64,000 nucleotides of DNA from Planctomycetota bacterium (GCA_016207825.1 JACQZI010000007.1:248001-312000), one strand, 5' to 3'; shown: positions 8,956 to 18,270, numbered from the stretch's first letter. Notes: generated by a model from the sequence alone, not told the origin. Numbers and translations: made by a program.

Positions 8956-10029
8956 CTATGAATTGATTAACAATTCTGATTCCGGGTCAAAAAGATATAA
9001 TCGGTTTAGATTAAATTCTACGCCAACTTTGCCGGAATAAGATGCGTCAATTGAAATCAGCGATTTAATATTTTCTCCATTATCTAATTTTAGCATAACA
9101 GATATTTGCGCGCCCTGCGGTTCTCTGACAACTATTTCTGCCGGTATTAAACCCTCTTTGGAGCCAGCCGGATACAGTTTTACATCTTCCGGTCGTATTC
9201 CAATGATTAAGTCCGATATTTTTATCTTCCCGATTAATTTATCCGGTAATCCAATCGTGCCGCTATTTACCAGCAATTTATTTCCTTCCGCCTGCCCTTT
9301 GATGAAGTTCATCCGCGGGCTTCCGACAAAACCCGCCACAAACATATTTGCCGGCTTATTATAAATCTCTTCGGGGGCGCCAATCTGCTGGAGCACCCCC
9401 TGATTAAATACGGCAATGCGGTCGGACAGACTCATCGCTTCGCTCTGGTCGTGTGTTACATATATAGCAGTAGTTTTAAGATTAGTAAAGAGAATTTTTA
9501 GTTCACTGCGGGTTTTTTCCCGCAACGTCGCATCTAGATTGCTAAGTGGCTCATCAAGCAGGAAAGCCTGGGGTTTACGAACGATTGCCCGTGCTAAAGC
9601 CACCCGTTGCCTCTGCCCGCCGCTTAAAGCACGGGGTTTGCGTAACAAGAAGGTTTCCAACCCTAATAAAGAAGCGGTTTCTTTAACCCGTTTGTCTATC
9701 TCTGAACGAGGTGTTTTTCTTAGCCTTAATCCCACGGCAATATTTTCATAAACGGTCATATGGGGATAAAGTGCGTAACTCTGGAAGACCATTGCCAGGT
9801 CTCGTTTCGCCGGCAGGATATCATTTGATTTTATTCCATTAATAATAATCTCGCCTTTATCAGGTATCTCCAAACCGGCAATAATCCGCAAGAACGTGGT
9901 CTTACCACAGCCCGAAGGCCCCAATAGCGTCATAAATTCGCCGTCGGCTATGGAGAGACTAATATCTTTAACGGCCGGATGTTTGCCGTCATAAATCTTT
10001 GTAATGTTCTTTAGTTCTATTGTTGCCAT
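8956..10029 (-). CDS. Sugar ABC transporter ATP-binding protein (MalK/UgpC type)
   Basis: 357 residues from ATG 10029 (MATIELKN); the longer frame to 10161 runs into the permease gene and is not conserved. Walker A GPSGCGKTT (37-45), signature LSGGQRQR (135-142), Walker B AFLLDEP (155-161), switch THD (about 192-194) and a C-terminal TOBE-like regulatory half are present. It powers the two permeases immediately upstream. MalK-type ATPases often serve more than one importer. Part of the trehalose block. Confidence 0.93.
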   Translation of the reverse strand: MATIELKNITKIYDGKHPAVKDISLSIADGEFMTLLGPSGCGKTTFLRIIAGLEIPDKGEIIINGIKSNDILPAKRDLAMVFQSYALYPHMTVYENIAVGLRLRKTPRSEIDKRVKETASLLGLETFLLRKPRALSGGQRQRVALARAIVRKPQAFLLDEPLSNLDATLREKTRSELKILFTNLKTTAIYVTHDQSEAMSLSDRIAVFNQGVLQQIGAPEEIYNKPANMFVAGFVGSPRMNFIKGQAEGNKLLVNSGTIGLPDKLIGKIKISDLIIGIRPEDVKLYPAGSKEGLIPAEIVVREPQGAQISVMLKLDNGENIKSLISIDASYSGKVGVEFNLNRLYLFDPESELLINS

Positions 10030-10046
10030 AATAATATAATTACTAA

Positions 10047-10868
10047 TTATCCCTTCACCGCACCGGCCGTCAGCCCTTCGATAATCTTCCGCTGGAGGAA
10101 TAATACTACCAGAACCAGGGGCAAGGTTGTCGCCACCACCGCCGCGGCAATCTGTCCCCATGGGATTTCATAAGGACTTACACCGGTTAACATTGCGATG
10201 CCGACCGGAATCGTCCGGGCGGACGCCTCACTCATAAAGGTCAACGCCAGAATAAACTCATTCCAGGAGAAGATAAATACCAGGATAGCCGTGGTCGCCA
10301 GTGCAGGCGCTGAAATCGGCAGGATTATCTTTGCCAGCAGGCCTATTCTTGAAAAACCGTCCACCAATGCCGCATCTTCAATATCACGCGGAACCTGCCG
10401 AAAAAAACCGGTTAATACCCAGATAACAAAAGGCAGATTTAATGCCGTATAAGGCAGTATCAGGGCCAAATAATTATTCGCCAGCCCCGCGGCCATAACC
10501 ATCTCATAAAGAGGCACCACCAGGATAACCGGCGGGAAGAGTGCGACCAGGAGAACCGCTTTCTGTAAAAATCCTTTCCCTTTTAACGGCAAACGTGCCA
10601 GGGCATAAGACGCCGGCGTCCCCACTACTAATGCCAGAAAGGTCGTCCCGCACGCGACAATAAAACTATTCAGAATATACCGGGCAAACGGCTGGCGGGT
10701 GAAAATAGTTATATAATTACTTAATGTTATCTGGTTTGGAAGATAACTGATAGGTGATGATAATATTTCAGCGGTCGGTTTCAGCGAGGTCAAACATTCC
10801 CATAAAAATGGGCCAAGACTAAAACCCACCGCCAACAAAACCGAAAAATACAGCAACAGTTTCTTCAT
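10047..10868 (-). CDS. Sugar ABC transporter permease (MalG type)
   Basis: 273 residues with six membrane helices and the cytoplasmic EAA-like loop DAALVDGFSRIGLLAKIILP at about 162-181 that docks on the ATPase. MalG-type proteins pair with a MalF-type partner; here that is the gene directly upstream, with a one-base overlap. Substrate is likely trehalose, maltose or a related glucoside given the neighbours (inference). Confidence 0.93.
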   Translation of the reverse strand: MKKLLLYFSVLLAVGFSLGPFLWECLTSLKPTAEILSSPISYLPNQITLSNYITIFTRQPFARYILNSFIVACGTTFLALVVGTPASYALARLPLKGKGFLQKAVLLVALFPPVILVVPLYEMVMAAGLANNYLALILPYTALNLPFVIWVLTGFFRQVPRDIEDAALVDGFSRIGLLAKIILPISAPALATTAILVFIFSWNEFILALTFMSEASARTIPVGIAMLTGVSPYEIPWGQIAAAVVATTLPLVLVVLFLQRKIIEGLTAGAVKG

Positions 10869-11737
10869 TAGTATTCAACCTGTGTTCTGTGCAATAACGA
10901 GATTATCCCGGCAATTGCCAGTAATATCAAGACCGTAACGATGGTTAAACTCGCCGCATAACCAATATTGAGATACCGGTATATATTATTGTAGAGATAG
11001 AGTGAGATGGTTTGGGTGCTGCCGCCCGGTCCGCCTCCGGTTAAGACCCAAACAAGGTCAAATACACCAAAGGCATGAATCGTCCGGAAAAGTAATGCCA
11101 TGACAATATATGGTTTAAGTAACGGCAGAGTAACCCGTCGGAATTGACCCCACCAGCCGGCGCCATCTATCTTAATTGCTTCATAGAGGTCGCGCGGGAT
11201 AGATTGTAATCCGGCTAATAAGATAATCATAATGAAGGGCGTTGTCTTCCAGATATCCGCAAAGATAAGGGCGCCCATTGCCAAAGCCGGTTTACCCAGC
11301 CAGGCAACCGGTGAACTGATAATTCCTAATTTCATCAGGATATCGTTAAAAACCCCGTAGGTGCCGTCATACATCCAGCCCCAAGCCATCGCCATCACCG
11401 CGGGCGGTAATGCCCAAGGGACTAAGGCACAGGCGCGGGCTAATCCCCGTCCCTTAAACGAGGCATTCAAAAGCAACGCAAACCCTAACCCGATAATAAA
11501 TTCCAGGCTTACCGAAATAACCGTAAAAACAATTGTATTATAAAGACTGGAGTAAAACCACTTATCCGCAAGGAGTGTAGCATAATTGCTCAACCCGACA
11601 AAATGAACCGGCTCGGCAGAAGTCTTGACATTATGGAAAAAACTCAGGTAAAAGCATCTTAAGACAGGGAAAAACACTACGATAAAAAGCAAGATTGCCG
11701 CCGGTAAGATAAAAAGATAATTCTGATATCGTTTCAT
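10868..11737 (-). CDS. Sugar ABC transporter permease (MalF type)
   Basis: 289 residues, six membrane helices, with the EAA-like loop YEAIKIDGAGWWGQFRRVTL near residue 197 and the family segment ALPPAVMAMAWGWMYDGTYG earlier. It forms the translocation pore with the MalG-type permease. It follows the binding-protein gene by 64 bp in the same direction. Confidence 0.93.
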   Translation of the reverse strand: MKRYQNYLFILPAAILLFIVVFFPVLRCFYLSFFHNVKTSAEPVHFVGLSNYATLLADKWFYSSLYNTIVFTVISVSLEFIIGLGFALLLNASFKGRGLARACALVPWALPPAVMAMAWGWMYDGTYGVFNDILMKLGIISSPVAWLGKPALAMGALIFADIWKTTPFIMIILLAGLQSIPRDLYEAIKIDGAGWWGQFRRVTLPLLKPYIVMALLFRTIHAFGVFDLVWVLTGGGPGGSTQTISLYLYNNIYRYLNIGYAASLTIVTVLILLAIAGIISLLHRTQVEY

Positions 11738-11801
11738 AGCCCTAATATAAAAAAATTAGCCAAGCCAGTCAAGAAGATTTTCGTGACACCAATAAAAACT
11801 T

Positions 11802-13052
11802 TTACTTAAGCAACTGCCTTATTTCCTGGGCGGCTTTTTTAAGAGCGGATTCGGGCGTTTCTTTACCAACCAAGGCACTGCTAACATATAGTTGCAGGAT
11901 ATCCGAAATATGTGCATAGGATGGATGTCCTGGTCTGGGACGGGCGGTTAAAAGCACTTTATATAAGTCCGAATAATGCGGGCTTTCGGAAATAATTTCG
12001 GCATCTTTAAACAAACCATGCAGGGTAGGTATAGCTCCGTTTTTGAAGTGCATTATTTTCTGTCCTTTTTCTCCGGAGACAAATTGTATAAATTTCCATG
12101 CCGCCTGTTTATTCGGCGATGATTGTGCAATAGCAAATCCCCAGCCGCCTAAAGTTGCCGCACTTCTTTGTCCTTCCTTATGAACCATAGGAATAATGCC
12201 GATTTTATCTTTTATCGGCGATTCTATCCCTTGGGCCAATGTCCAGGCATAAGGCCAGTTACGCATAAAGATTGCGTGGCCTTCCTGGAAAAGCCGGCGA
12301 GCATCTTCTTCCTGATACTTGGTAATATCCGGAGGAACAATTTTGTATCGGTTTACCAGATCGCATAACCAAGTGAGCGATTCAATGGCTTGAGGGCTGT
12401 CAATGACGATTTGATTGCTTTCATCCATTAAATCAGTGCCTCCGCCCCAGAGAATTTCAAGAAAACAGCATATAAGGCCTTCGTATTGCATTCCCTGGAA
12501 AGTAAAACCATAGAGTTCCGGCGGTTTCTGCAATTCGATAGCGATACGGTTAAGTTCATCCCATGTTTGAGGCGGCTTGAGATTATGTGCTTCAAGGATA
12601 TCCTTGCGATAATATAGCATTCCGGCATCCGTACGCACAGGGACGCGATAAATTTTCTGCTGGTATTTTGAACCGGCGATATCTCCGGGAAGAAACTTTG
12701 CCTGTTCTTCCGGAGTAAAAAACTCATCCAGAGGGCTAATCCAACCGGCAGAAGCGAATTTAGGTACCCATATAATATCCATATAAACCATATCATAAAC
12801 AGATTCGCCTGCCATAAAAGAACGGGCATACATATCTTCGCGGCTATTGGTGGCCGCCGGTCCCTCGACTAATTCTACTTTTATATTAGGATAAGATTGT
12901 TCGAATTCTGTTATCAGCGATTTCCATGCTCCGCCTGTGTCAGCCGCATCAAGGAATCTTAAAGTAATATTACCCTGTTCTGCTTTACCGCAAGCAGTCA
13001 GGTTTAATATTACAGCTAAAACAATCCCTGTAATCAAAAAATGTTTTAACAT
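11802..13052 (-). CDS. Sugar ABC transporter substrate-binding lipoprotein
   Basis: 416 residues. The N-terminus is a signal peptide ending in the lipobox LTAC (about 18-21), so the mature protein is lipid-anchored on the periplasmic side. The rest has the type I solute-binding fold of the MalE/TMBP group, with segments such as FEQSYPNIKVELVEGP, LDEFFTPEEQAKF and GGWGFAIAQSSPNKQAAWKF. A good AAAGGAG site precedes the ATG at 13052. Placed with otsA, otsB and treT, it probably binds trehalose or a related disaccharide, perhaps to recover leaked solute; glucosylglycerate is another option. Confidence 0.92.
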   Translation of the reverse strand: MLKHFLITGIVLAVILNLTACGKAEQGNITLRFLDAADTGGAWKSLITEFEQSYPNIKVELVEGPAATNSREDMYARSFMAGESVYDMVYMDIIWVPKFASAGWISPLDEFFTPEEQAKFLPGDIAGSKYQQKIYRVPVRTDAGMLYYRKDILEAHNLKPPQTWDELNRIAIELQKPPELYGFTFQGMQYEGLICCFLEILWGGGTDLMDESNQIVIDSPQAIESLTWLCDLVNRYKIVPPDITKYQEEDARRLFQEGHAIFMRNWPYAWTLAQGIESPIKDKIGIIPMVHKEGQRSAATLGGWGFAIAQSSPNKQAAWKFIQFVSGEKGQKIMHFKNGAIPTLHGLFKDAEIISESPHYSDLYKVLLTARPRPGHPSYAHISDILQLYVSSALVGKETPESALKKAAQEIRQLLK

Positions 13053-13070
13053 TAGCTAATGCTCCTTTCT

Positions 13071-14444
13071 TTATAATGCGAAATTAAGAAGCTCGTTAAA
13101 ACTTTTAGCCTCTATCCGGTAATCCGCGACGCTATTCAGGATGTGGTTGCTGGAGCAGAAGGCAATGCCGATGCCGGCGAACCTGACCATGCAGATATCG
13201 TATTCGCTGTCCCCGACCGCGATAATATTGCCCAGCGGCATATCGTATTTTTGGGCAAGCTTGAGCATGACGTTGCTCTTGCAGAAATTATGGTTGCATT
13301 TGCTTTCTTCCGTGCGCATGAAATAGGAGGGGACTTTGACTTCTCCGGTCGCGATAGAGTTAGAAAATTCCAGTTCGTTGGCAATGGCGAAATCCGCCCC
13401 GATTTTCATCTTGATATGGTTGGCAACCGCGTCATAGCTGTCGCTGATAATCCCGACGATATAACCCCGTTTCTTTAGCTCCTGTATGGTTTCGATTGCG
13501 TCGGAAACGAGCGGAATCTTCTCCGCCGCCGCGAGCATCTGCGCGATGTTCAGCCCTTTCAGATGCTGGGCAATCAGCTTGGTCAAAAGATAGGATTCCG
13601 AATTGGTCGCCAGAATCTTAATCAGCTCTTTCTCAAAGTTAAACTCTTTTGCCGCCGTGAAAATGAACCTTCCTTCCAGCAGGGTATTGTCCATATCGAA
13701 GATAATCATCTTCTTTAAGGGCAAGAGCGTTTCTTTGATAGCCAGTTCCATCTGGTCGCGGATGATATTGATGGTTTCCAAAGAATCGAGGGAGAAATCC
13801 GGGCGGGTTCGGGAGCGCTTGAGGATAGCGCGTGAAACCTCGCGGGACATTTTCCCCAGTTCGCGCCACTGTTTCATCTTGTGCGAAACGTTGCCGATGT
13901 TGACTTCGCGTATCCGGACGCCTAAATTGAGCATATCAAGAAGTATCCCGATATCCACCCCGTAATCATTCTCGAACGTTATCTTTTGGAGGAACACTTT
14001 TTTGCCCGCGATAATCCCGCTCAACGGCTGGGAGAATTTGAGGGCTTCCGGCATCAATAGAGAAAGGAGCGGCTTGGCAACCAGTTCGGTCACCCGGCCG
14101 GCTTCGCGGCCGAAAGTGGATTTAACGAAATCCGCTTCATCCTTAAGGATGGGTTCAGCCAGGCGGTCAATCACATCCGGGGCGTAATTATCTATATCGC
14201 CGTCCAGGTAAACGACGATATTATTCTTCGCGACAAGCAATCCATCCATCATGGACGCGCCTTTGCCGATTTTGGGGGATGTGATTACGCTCGTGCCGGA
14301 TTCCTTGGCAATCTCCACGGTCCGGTCGACGGACTTATCGTCCACGACGATTACTTCATCAACCCCTTTGGATTGGCGGGCAAGCGTTATCACCCGGCCG
14401 ATAGTCTTTTCTTCGTTAAGGGTTGGAATAATTACTGATATCAT
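13071..14444 (-). CDS. Fused glycosyltransferase (GpgS/MpgS-like) and HAD phosphatase
   Basis: 457 residues with two domains. Residues 1 to about 215 are a GT-A glycosyltransferase: VIIPTLNEEKTIG at the start, VIVVDDKSVD (31-40), metal-binding DGDID (81-85), PLSGIIAGKKVF and a late NVSHKMKQW segment, as in glucosyl- or mannosyl-3-phosphoglycerate synthases. Residues about 245-457 are a HAD-IB phosphatase of SerB/GpgP type: FDMDNTLL (249-256), SDSYD (334-338), GDSEYD (411-416). Together they could make a sugar phosphoglycerate and dephosphorylate it to glucosyl- or mannosylglycerate, a compatible solute. The enzyme reaction is inferred; the fusion is seen directly. Confidence 0.85.
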   Translation of the reverse strand: MISVIIPTLNEEKTIGRVITLARQSKGVDEVIVVDDKSVDRTVEIAKESGTSVITSPKIGKGASMMDGLLVAKNNIVVYLDGDIDNYAPDVIDRLAEPILKDEADFVKSTFGREAGRVTELVAKPLLSLLMPEALKFSQPLSGIIAGKKVFLQKITFENDYGVDIGILLDMLNLGVRIREVNIGNVSHKMKQWRELGKMSREVSRAILKRSRTRPDFSLDSLETINIIRDQMELAIKETLLPLKKMIIFDMDNTLLEGRFIFTAAKEFNFEKELIKILATNSESYLLTKLIAQHLKGLNIAQMLAAAEKIPLVSDAIETIQELKKRGYIVGIISDSYDAVANHIKMKIGADFAIANELEFSNSIATGEVKVPSYFMRTEESKCNHNFCKSNVMLKLAQKYDMPLGNIIAVGDSEYDICMVRFAGIGIAFCSSNHILNSVADYRIEAKSFNELLNFAL

Positions 14445-14457
14445 ATATAATCAGAAG

Positions 14458-14772
14458 CTATATTAAAACAACCTTTTTAAGACCAAAATGCGCAATCAGC
14501 CAAAGCGCAATCGCCGCGATGGGGAGGACCGTTACATATAATTTAACCGCGCGCCGTTCAGGTTCAGGGGCGTCCGGTTGCGGCTTATCAGCAATCCGCG
14601 CCGCAACGGTAAGCATCAAAACCACCCCGTAGAAAATATCGAACGGGCCGGGGAAGGCTGCCTGGTAAATGCCGATGAAGATAGCGCTGATAAACAAGGC
14701 AGCCGGCCCGACTAAAATCCAAAAGACTCTTAATAAACATCCGCCCAATGGGGTCTCTTTTTCATTATCCAT
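14458..14772 (-). CDS. Small membrane protein, unknown
   Basis: 104 residues. Three hydrophobic segments at about 13-33, 40-57 and 77-96, separated by a charged Pro-rich loop (ADKPQPDAPEPERRAV). No family recognised. AAAGGAGG precedes the ATG at 14772. It is the first gene after the promoter at 14955-14983 and ends 13 bp before the glycosyltransferase-phosphatase fusion, so it opens the osmotic-adaptation block. Confidence 0.75.
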   Translation of the reverse strand: MDNEKETPLGGCLLRVFWILVGPAALFISAIFIGIYQAAFPGPFDIFYGVVLMLTVAARIADKPQPDAPEPERRAVKLYVTVLPIAAIALWLIAHFGLKKVVLI

Positions 14773-14923
14773 AATAGGCCTCCTTTAATAGCGCAGAAAA
14801 TCAGTCAATCAATGTGAACAAACGATAAGAAAACGCGTATCAATGAAGCTAAACCAAGGTGGCTACTTAAAAAGGAGGGTCGCGGGGAATGGGTGGAAAA
14901 CTCAATATATAAATCTTATTGCC

Positions 14924-14983
14924 GGATAATAGTATTTTATTGTCCATGAACACTATTCTATTATTATCCCAAGCGCCTGTCAA
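14924..14983 (-). promoter_or_regulatory. Sigma70-type promoter with overlapping dyad for the osmotic block
   Basis: Reading on the minus strand: TTGACA (14978-14983), 17-bp spacer, TAGAAT (14955-14960). An inverted repeat with arms GGATAATA (minus strand about 14962-14969) and TATTATCC (about 14924-14931) covers the -10 region and transcription start. This could be an operator. About 150 bp of leader separates it from the ATG at 14772. It begins just past the stop of the NhaD gene. Predicted from sequence only. Confidence 0.55.
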
Positions 14984-14989
14984 GAAAAC

Positions 14990-16435
14990 TTACCTGAAGA
15001 ACACAAAAGTGGTCAGGATAAATATCGGGATTAATATCAGGACCGAATAAGCCATATAGCCGAAGAACGAGGGCATTTTAATATGCGATTCCTCGGCGAT
15101 TGCCTTGACCATAAAATTCGGGCCGTTTCCGATATAGGTGTTCGCGCCCATAAAGACCGCCCCGCAGGAAATCGCGGTAAGCAATACTATACTGCTTTGC
15201 CCTGCTTTAAGGAATTCCGCCAGGTAAGAGCCTTCCAGCGGGACGTTCATTATCCCGCTTGCCGTCGCGGCCATGGTCAGGTAGGTCGGCGCGTTATCCA
15301 GGAAGCTGGAAAGCGAACCGGTCGCCCAGAAGAAATGCCACGGCTCGGTTAATCCCAAAGACTTGCCGTTTGCGTTCAGCAATATCAAGGCCGGCACCAT
15401 GGTGGCGAATATGCCGATGAATAAGACCGCCACCTCGATTATCGGGGCAAAGGTAAACCCGTTTTCCTTGCGGGTGTGCTTTTTGGTCATGACCATGGAA
15501 AGTATCGCCAGGAAAACCATAAAGCCCTCTTTAACGCCGAATTCCCAGGGATGCTTTTCCTCTCCGCCTAACGGGTCTCCGGAAAGGAATATTGTCGCGA
15601 CGATTCCCAAGAGTAACAGGAAATTAATTCCGCCTTCGATTGCCAAAGGCTTTTTAGGCTCGACCTGCTTATCCAAATCGCCCGGAGTGGCGATATCTTC
15701 ACGCCTGAATTTCCACTGGTCGATAAAGTTAAAGACGATTAAGAGTATCCCGTTGACAAAAAGCCATTCCATCCAGAGCCTGAATGTCCAAAGGAACGGG
15801 ACGCCTTTAAGGAATCCCAGGAAGAGCGGCGGATCGCCCAGCGGGGTCAATAACCCACCGCAGTTTGCCACGATAAAGATGAAGAAAATAATGACGTGCG
15901 CCTTATCCTTGCGCGCCTTATTGGCCCGGATGAGGGGACGGATTAAAAGCATTGCCGCACCGGTCGTCCCGATAAAACTGGCCAGGACCGCGCCTATCGC
16001 CAAAACTACGGTATTTGTTAGCGGGGAACCAGCCAGCGACCCCTTGATGTAAATACCACCGGCAATGATAAAAAGAGAGCCTAAAAGAATAATAAACGAA
16101 ATATAATCCTGAAGCACGACCAATAATTCCGGCGGATAGACGTTTAGGACATAAATAACCGCCGGAAGGCCTAAGACAAACGAGATGATTCCTTTATTTA
16201 GGTTGCTTTCCCACCAGTGATGGAACATTAAAGGCAATATTGCGATACAGAGGAGCATCAGGACAAACGGCGTAATCCACCATATGTTAATATCCGGGGC
16301 GTGGTGTCCGCCGCTTTCCGGATGCGCTTCCGCGCTTGCCGCATGCGGCGCGGGTTCGACGGTCTGAGCAAAGGCTCCGCTTATCAAAAGTACTACCATG
16401 GCTAATGATATAACCAGGCCTATTTTCTTAATCAT
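14990..16435 (-). CDS. Na+/H+ antiporter, NhaD/citrate-transporter superfamily
   Basis: 481 residues. A hydrophobic signal-like N-terminus ending in SGAFAQ, then a His-rich periplasmic stretch (about 25-48: HAASAEAH, GGHHAP), then about 12 membrane segments. FIGTTGAAMLLIRPLIRAN, NCGGLLTPLGDPPLFLGF and SSFLDNAPTYL are typical of NhaD-like ion transporters. It would expel sodium at the inner membrane. It is directly upstream of the osmotic block but separated from it by its own stop and the promoter at 14955-14983. Citrate or another organic anion as substrate cannot be excluded. Confidence 0.85.
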   Translation of the reverse strand: MIKKIGLVISLAMVVLLISGAFAQTVEPAPHAASAEAHPESGGHHAPDINIWWITPFVLMLLCIAILPLMFHHWWESNLNKGIISFVLGLPAVIYVLNVYPPELLVVLQDYISFIILLGSLFIIAGGIYIKGSLAGSPLTNTVVLAIGAVLASFIGTTGAAMLLIRPLIRANKARKDKAHVIIFFIFIVANCGGLLTPLGDPPLFLGFLKGVPFLWTFRLWMEWLFVNGILLIVFNFIDQWKFRREDIATPGDLDKQVEPKKPLAIEGGINFLLLLGIVATIFLSGDPLGGEEKHPWEFGVKEGFMVFLAILSMVMTKKHTRKENGFTFAPIIEVAVLFIGIFATMVPALILLNANGKSLGLTEPWHFFWATGSLSSFLDNAPTYLTMAATASGIMNVPLEGSYLAEFLKAGQSSIVLLTAISCGAVFMGANTYIGNGPNFMVKAIAEESHIKMPSFFGYMAYSVLILIPIFILTTFVFFR

Positions 16436-16472
16436 AGCTTTCTTTCCTTTTCAATCAATCTCAAATATTAAG

Positions 16473-16544
16473 CTACCCGGCTTGGACTCGAACCAAGACT
16501 AAGAGAACCAAAATCTCTTGTGCTACCAATTACACCACCGGGTA
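16473..16544 (-). tRNA. tRNA-Gln (UUG)
   Basis: 72 nt cloverleaf on the minus strand. Acceptor stem TACCCGG pairs with CCGGGTA, discriminator G, no encoded CCA. Anticodon stem AGAGA/TCTCT closes the loop TTTTGGT, giving anticodon TTG (Gln). T-arm CTTGG-TTCGAGT-CCAAG is regular. Confidence 0.93.
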
Positions 16545-16599
16545 TTATCCGAAACTTATGGTTAGATGTTACAAGTTGCCTGATAAAATGTCAAAAGTT

Positions 16600-17280
16600 T
16601 TAGGATGATACTTTGTTGATAAGCGATGCGAAATAGCCGGCGCCGAATCCGTTATCAATATTTACGACCGAAACCCCTGCCGCGCAGGAATTAAGCATGG
16701 TCAAAAGCGGTGCGATGCCCCCGAAATGCGAGCCGTATCCCACGCTGGTTGGGACAGCAACAACCGGCTTTGAAACGAGTCCCCCGACGACGCTTGGCAA
16801 CGCCCCTTCCATCCCAGCCACCACGATAATTACCTTTGCCTCGTCCAAGAGTTTGCTATGGGCTAATAACCGGTGCACGCCGGCAACACCGACATCATAA
16901 AGGGTTTTAACCTGATTCCCCATGATTTCGGCGGTAATCCTCGCTTCCTCGGCCACCGGTATATCCGAAGTCCCGGCGCAGGCTACTAAAATAAACCCTT
17001 TTCCTCTTTCATCTTTCATCTTTTCTCTTTTAGTTACCGTTACGCAACGCGCCTCTCTATGATAAACCGCGTTTCGCGCGATGGATTTAATCGCCTTATA
17101 CGCCTTTTCGTCCGCACGCGTGGCCAAAAGCACTTTGCTGTGCTTGAGAATCTCTCCGGCAATATGTTTAATTTGTTGGGGAGTTTTACCCTGGCAGAAA
17201 ATCACCTCCGGAAAGCCACACCGCTGGTGGCGGCCTGTATCCACCATCGCGCAATCTAATTTACTGTAGGTTTTTCTCAT
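16600..17280 (-). CDS. larB: LarB, pyridinium-3,5-biscarboxylic acid mononucleotide synthase-like
   Basis: 226 residues. GFPEVIFCQGKT (22-33) is the LarB/PurE-like start motif, followed by a C-terminal PurE-like domain with CAGTSDIPVAEEA, GVAGVHRLL, GMEGALPSVVGGL and VPTSVGYG. LarB carboxylates and hydrolyses nicotinic acid adenine dinucleotide in making the nickel-pincer cofactor of lactate racemase and relatives. The N-terminus is shorter than usual by perhaps 20-30 residues: a TAG (phosphate permease stop) lies one codon before the ATG, so no earlier start exists. No larC, larE or larA is in this window. Confidence 0.9.
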   Translation of the reverse strand: MRKTYSKLDCAMVDTGRHQRCGFPEVIFCQGKTPQQIKHIAGEILKHSKVLLATRADEKAYKAIKSIARNAVYHREARCVTVTKREKMKDERGKGFILVACAGTSDIPVAEEARITAEIMGNQVKTLYDVGVAGVHRLLAHSKLLDEAKVIIVVAGMEGALPSVVGGLVSKPVVAVPTSVGYGSHFGGIAPLLTMLNSCAAGVSVVNIDNGFGAGYFASLINKVSS

Positions 17281-17283
17281 TGC

Positions 17284-18270
17284 CTAAATCCAGTGTTTAA
17301 GGATAAGATAGCTGATTGCCGAAACAACCGCTGCGGCCGGGATGGTCAGAATCCACGCCCAGACGACCCTTCCGGCTAAACCCCACTTGACCGCGGTCAG
17401 TCTTCTAGTCGCGCCGACCCCGATAATCGAGCCGGTTATCGTATGCGTCGTGCTTACCGGAACTCCCATAAATGTGGAGACAAAAAGCATTGCCGCGCCG
17501 GCGGTCTCCGCGCAGAACCCTCCGACCGGCCGCAGTTTTGTTATCTTTTGCCCCATTGTCTTTACTATCCGCCACCCGCCCATCAAGGTTCCCAATCCCA
17601 TTGCCGCGTGGCAGGCAAGCACTACCCACAAAGGCACGTAGAATTCAGTTCCTAAATAACCGGAAGTAAACAATAGAATTGCGATAATACCCATGGTCTT
17701 TTGGGCGTCGTTGCCGCCGTGCCCCAAACTATAGGAGGCGGCCGACAGGAGCTGGAGCTTGCGGAAATAACCATCTACCTTCACGGGCGTGGCATTACGG
17801 AACAGCCAATTTGTTATATTCATAAAAATAAAACCAAGTATCAGTCCAGACACCGGAGACAATACGATAAAAACGCATATCATCAAAACGCCTTTGGCAA
17901 TTACCACTCCGAACCCGTTATGGGTAATGGCCGCGCCAAGCAAACCGCCGACTAGGGCATGGGATGAACTGACCGGCAATCCGAGATACCAGGTAAGGAT
18001 ATCCCAAACAATCGCGCCCAAGAGTCCGGCTGCAATCACCGCCGTGGTGATGGCGCTGGATTCCACTACGCCTTTGCCGATGGTGGTCGCCACATGCGTC
18101 TCGAAAATAAGAAAGGCGATAAAATTGAAGAATGCCGCCCAGATAACCGCCTGCTTGGGGGAAAGGACGCGGGTGGATACGACCGTGGCGATGGAATTGG
18201 CCGCGTCATGAAGCCCGTTTACGAAATCAAAGATAAGGGCGATAGCGATTATTATGATGACTATGGTCAA
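17284..18270 (-). CDS. Inorganic phosphate transporter, PiT family
   Basis: 328 residues, about ten membrane segments. NGLHDAANSIATVVSTRV (about 18-35) and GHGGNDAQKTMGI (about 198-210) are the duplicated PiT signatures. Start is TTG at 18270 (MTIVIIII): no early ATG exists, and a strong GGGGGAGGAA site sits 7 bp upstream. Low-affinity phosphate/cation symport at the inner membrane. The DUF47 gene precedes it by 18 bp, a common pairing. Confidence 0.95.
   Translation of the reverse strand: MTIVIIIIAIALIFDFVNGLHDAANSIATVVSTRVLSPKQAVIWAAFFNFIAFLIFETHVATTIGKGVVESSAITTAVIAAGLLGAIVWDILTWYLGLPVSSSHALVGGLLGAAITHNGFGVVIAKGVLMICVFIVLSPVSGLILGFIFMNITNWLFRNATPVKVDGYFRKLQLLSAASYSLGHGGNDAQKTMGIIAILLFTSGYLGTEFYVPLWVVLACHAAMGLGTLMGGWRIVKTMGQKITKLRPVGGFCAETAGAAMLFVSTFMGVPVSTTHTITGSIIGVGATRRLTAVKWGLAGRVVWAWILTIPAAAVVSAISYLILKHWI

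Noticed and set aside
10030-10161. N-terminal extension of the ABC ATPase
   Set aside because: Gly/Arg-rich extension is antisense-like composition from the permease overlap; ATG 10029 gives the normal MalK start.
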